Assembly (NCBI RefSeq): GCF_034090345.1
Contig: NZ_JAXDSS010000046.1
Location: forward strand, 1-64,000
DNA: 64,000 bases
Reading direction: 5' to 3'
Origin: Peptoniphilus sp034090345
Lineage (GTDB): Bacteria; Bacillota; Clostridia; Tissierellales; Peptoniphilaceae
Shown here: positions 63,099-64,000 of the stretch, piece after piece
Numbering within the stretch: the stretch's first letter is position 1
How the letters are laid out: each line of letters starts with the position of its first letter
Translations under genes and position numbers: made by a program
The notes under the pieces: model-generated
Seen by the model: only the letters and a program-made list of their open reading frames with translations
What the model was told of the DNA's origin: nothing
Databases searched by the model: none

Positions 63099-64000
63099 AT
63101 GAATTTTGAAACATTAGAAGGTGTTCTTAACATCAATTTAGACAGCATATTGACTTTAGCCTTAGCATCAATCCTTTTATTAATTGGATACGCTTTAAAA
63201 AATAGAATTTATTTCTTAGAAAAGTATTGTATTCCAGCTCCGGTTATAGGTGGATTTTTATTCATGTTCATCACTTGGATTGGACACAGCTCAGGAAGTT
63301 TTACCTTTAACTTCGAAAACGTATTCCAAGATGTGTTTATGTTGGCTTTCTTTACTACTGTAGGTCTTGGAGCAAGTTTTAAAATACTTAAATCCGGCGG
63401 AAAATTATTACTTATATATTGGTTATGCTGCGGTATAATTTCTTTATTCCAAAATACCATAGGTATGACTATCTCTAAAGTTGTCGGCCTCGAAGCGCCT
63501 TACGCTCTTCTCGCCAGCTCAATATCAATGATTGGCGGACACGGTGCCGCTCTATCTTATGGTTCAACTTTTGCTGAAATGGGATATGATATAGCACCTC
63601 TTGTTGGTGCTGCAGCAGCAACTTTTGGTCTTATCTCTGCCGTTTTAATAGGTGGCCCTCTTGGCAGAAGGCTTATAGAAAAAAATAACCTCAAACCTGT
63701 TGATGAAGACTTTGACGAGTCAGTTACCTCTATAAATGCTACTCATGTTTCTTTAAACAGCCTTGATGTTATAAAAAATGTAGTTGTGATAATAGTATGT
63801 ATGGCTATTGGTAGTATAATATCCGGTAAAATAGGAGAACTTATCGATATGTCATTTCCAACATATGTTGGTGCCATGTTTGTAGCTGTAATCGCCAGAA
63901 ATTTAAATGAAAAATTCAATTTCTATAAATTCAGCTTCCCGGTAGTTGATGAAATAGGAAATGTAATGTTAAACCTTTATCTTGCACTAGCTATGATGAC
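63099..64000 (+). CDS. gltS: Sodium/glutamate symporter GltS (partial, 3' end outside window)
   Basis: The frame opens with ATG at 63099 behind TAGGAGGAT and is open at the window end (300 residues seen). It has YCIPAPVIGGFLFMF, FFTTVGLGASF, SSISMIGGHGAALSYG and GAAAATFGLISAVLIGGPLGRRLI, all typical of GltS. It imports glutamate with Na+, a main fermentation substrate for anaerobic cocci. Confidence 0.92.
   Translation, partial: MNFETLEGVLNINLDSILTLALASILLLIGYALKNRIYFLEKYCIPAPVIGGFLFMFITWIGHSSGSFTFNFENVFQDVFMLAFFTTVGLGASFKILKSGGKLLLIYWLCCGIISLFQNTIGMTISKVVGLEAPYALLASSISMIGGHGAALSYGSTFAEMGYDIAPLVGAAAATFGLISAVLIGGPLGRRLIEKNNLKPVDEDFDESVTSINATHVSLNSLDVIKNVVVIIVCMAIGSIISGKIGELIDMSFPTYVGAMFVAVIARNLNEKFNFYKFSFPVVDEIGNVMLNLYLALAMM

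Noticed and set aside
1..64000. tRNA or rRNA genes, CRISPR arrays, insertion sequences, prophage
   Set aside because: I scanned the gaps for cloverleaf ends, regular repeats and transposase or integrase frames and found none; coding density and composition are even.

Overview
The window is an AT-rich stretch (roughly one third G+C by eye) of a low-GC Gram-positive chromosome. The gene content (V-type ATPase, membrane pyrophosphatase, SecG, DnaB-L9-GdpP block, CIRCE element, AGGAGG ribosome sites, many Na+-coupled amino-acid carriers, serine dehydratase, 5-oxoprolinase) fits an anaerobic amino-acid and peptide fermenter, most likely a Peptoniphilus/Anaerococcus-type Gram-positive anaerobic coccus (Tissierellia). 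That placement is inferred from gene content, not from a marker-gene search. I see no rRNA, tRNA, CRISPR array, insertion sequence or prophage.

Left part (1-12.8 kb). After the 5' end of a V-type ATPase operon (subunits G/H and I, minus strand) lies a seven-gene minus-strand operon: ornithine carbamoyltransferase, an AGCS Na+/amino-acid symporter, a Gate-domain membrane protein, a divergent ClpB-like AAA+ protein, two tandem paralogues of the archaeal-type ornithine cyclodeaminase (TIGR00300) family, and carbamate kinase. It reads as a citrulline/ornithine catabolic unit. Two things stand out: one paralogue has lost family signatures, and the second ATPase domain of the Clp protein lacks its Walker B acidic residues, its sensor 1 Asn and its arginine finger. 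A divergently transcribed regulator with a cupin-like N-terminus and two consecutive AraC-type DNA-binding domains faces the operon.

12.8-22.2 kb is a nickel-pincer-nucleotide (NPN) cofactor locus on the minus strand: a DUF3842 protein, a structured leader with a terminator hairpin, larE, larB, an unsplit larC carrying a 40-residue His-rich insert, an ECF S-component, a methyltransferase and a five-gene Nik/Opp-type ABC importer. No LarA-type enzyme is in the window.

22.4-40.2 kb holds housekeeping and envelope genes (LCP protein, BofA, CorA, Na+/H+-pyrophosphatase, secG, uppP, and the dnaB-rplI-gdpP-DUF2232 block), an IclR regulator with free-methionine sulfoxide reductase, and a 5-oxoprolinase operon (pxpA, NRAMP-like carrier, pxpB, pxpC) with a 12-bp inverted repeat at its promoter.

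40.4-58.4 kb is a mixed region: small orphan proteins, aminopeptidase and amidohydrolase genes, a YfcC carrier, folP, a CIRCE-controlled hsp20, a YabE-like cell-wall protein with a WalR-type box, Nudix and patatin proteins, MscL with a zinc ribbon, dCMP deaminase, RNase H, class I aldolase, and a MerR/MFS pair.

58.5-64 kb ends with an AbgT carrier (minus) and a plus-strand serine-use operon (sdaAB, sdaAA, DAACS symporter), then the 5' part of gltS. No gap without a gene exceeds 300 bases. The larger gaps (1669-1936, 11316-11596, 22179-22379, 40214-40462, 46833-47098, 50699-50941) hold the promoters, inverted repeats and terminators listed.
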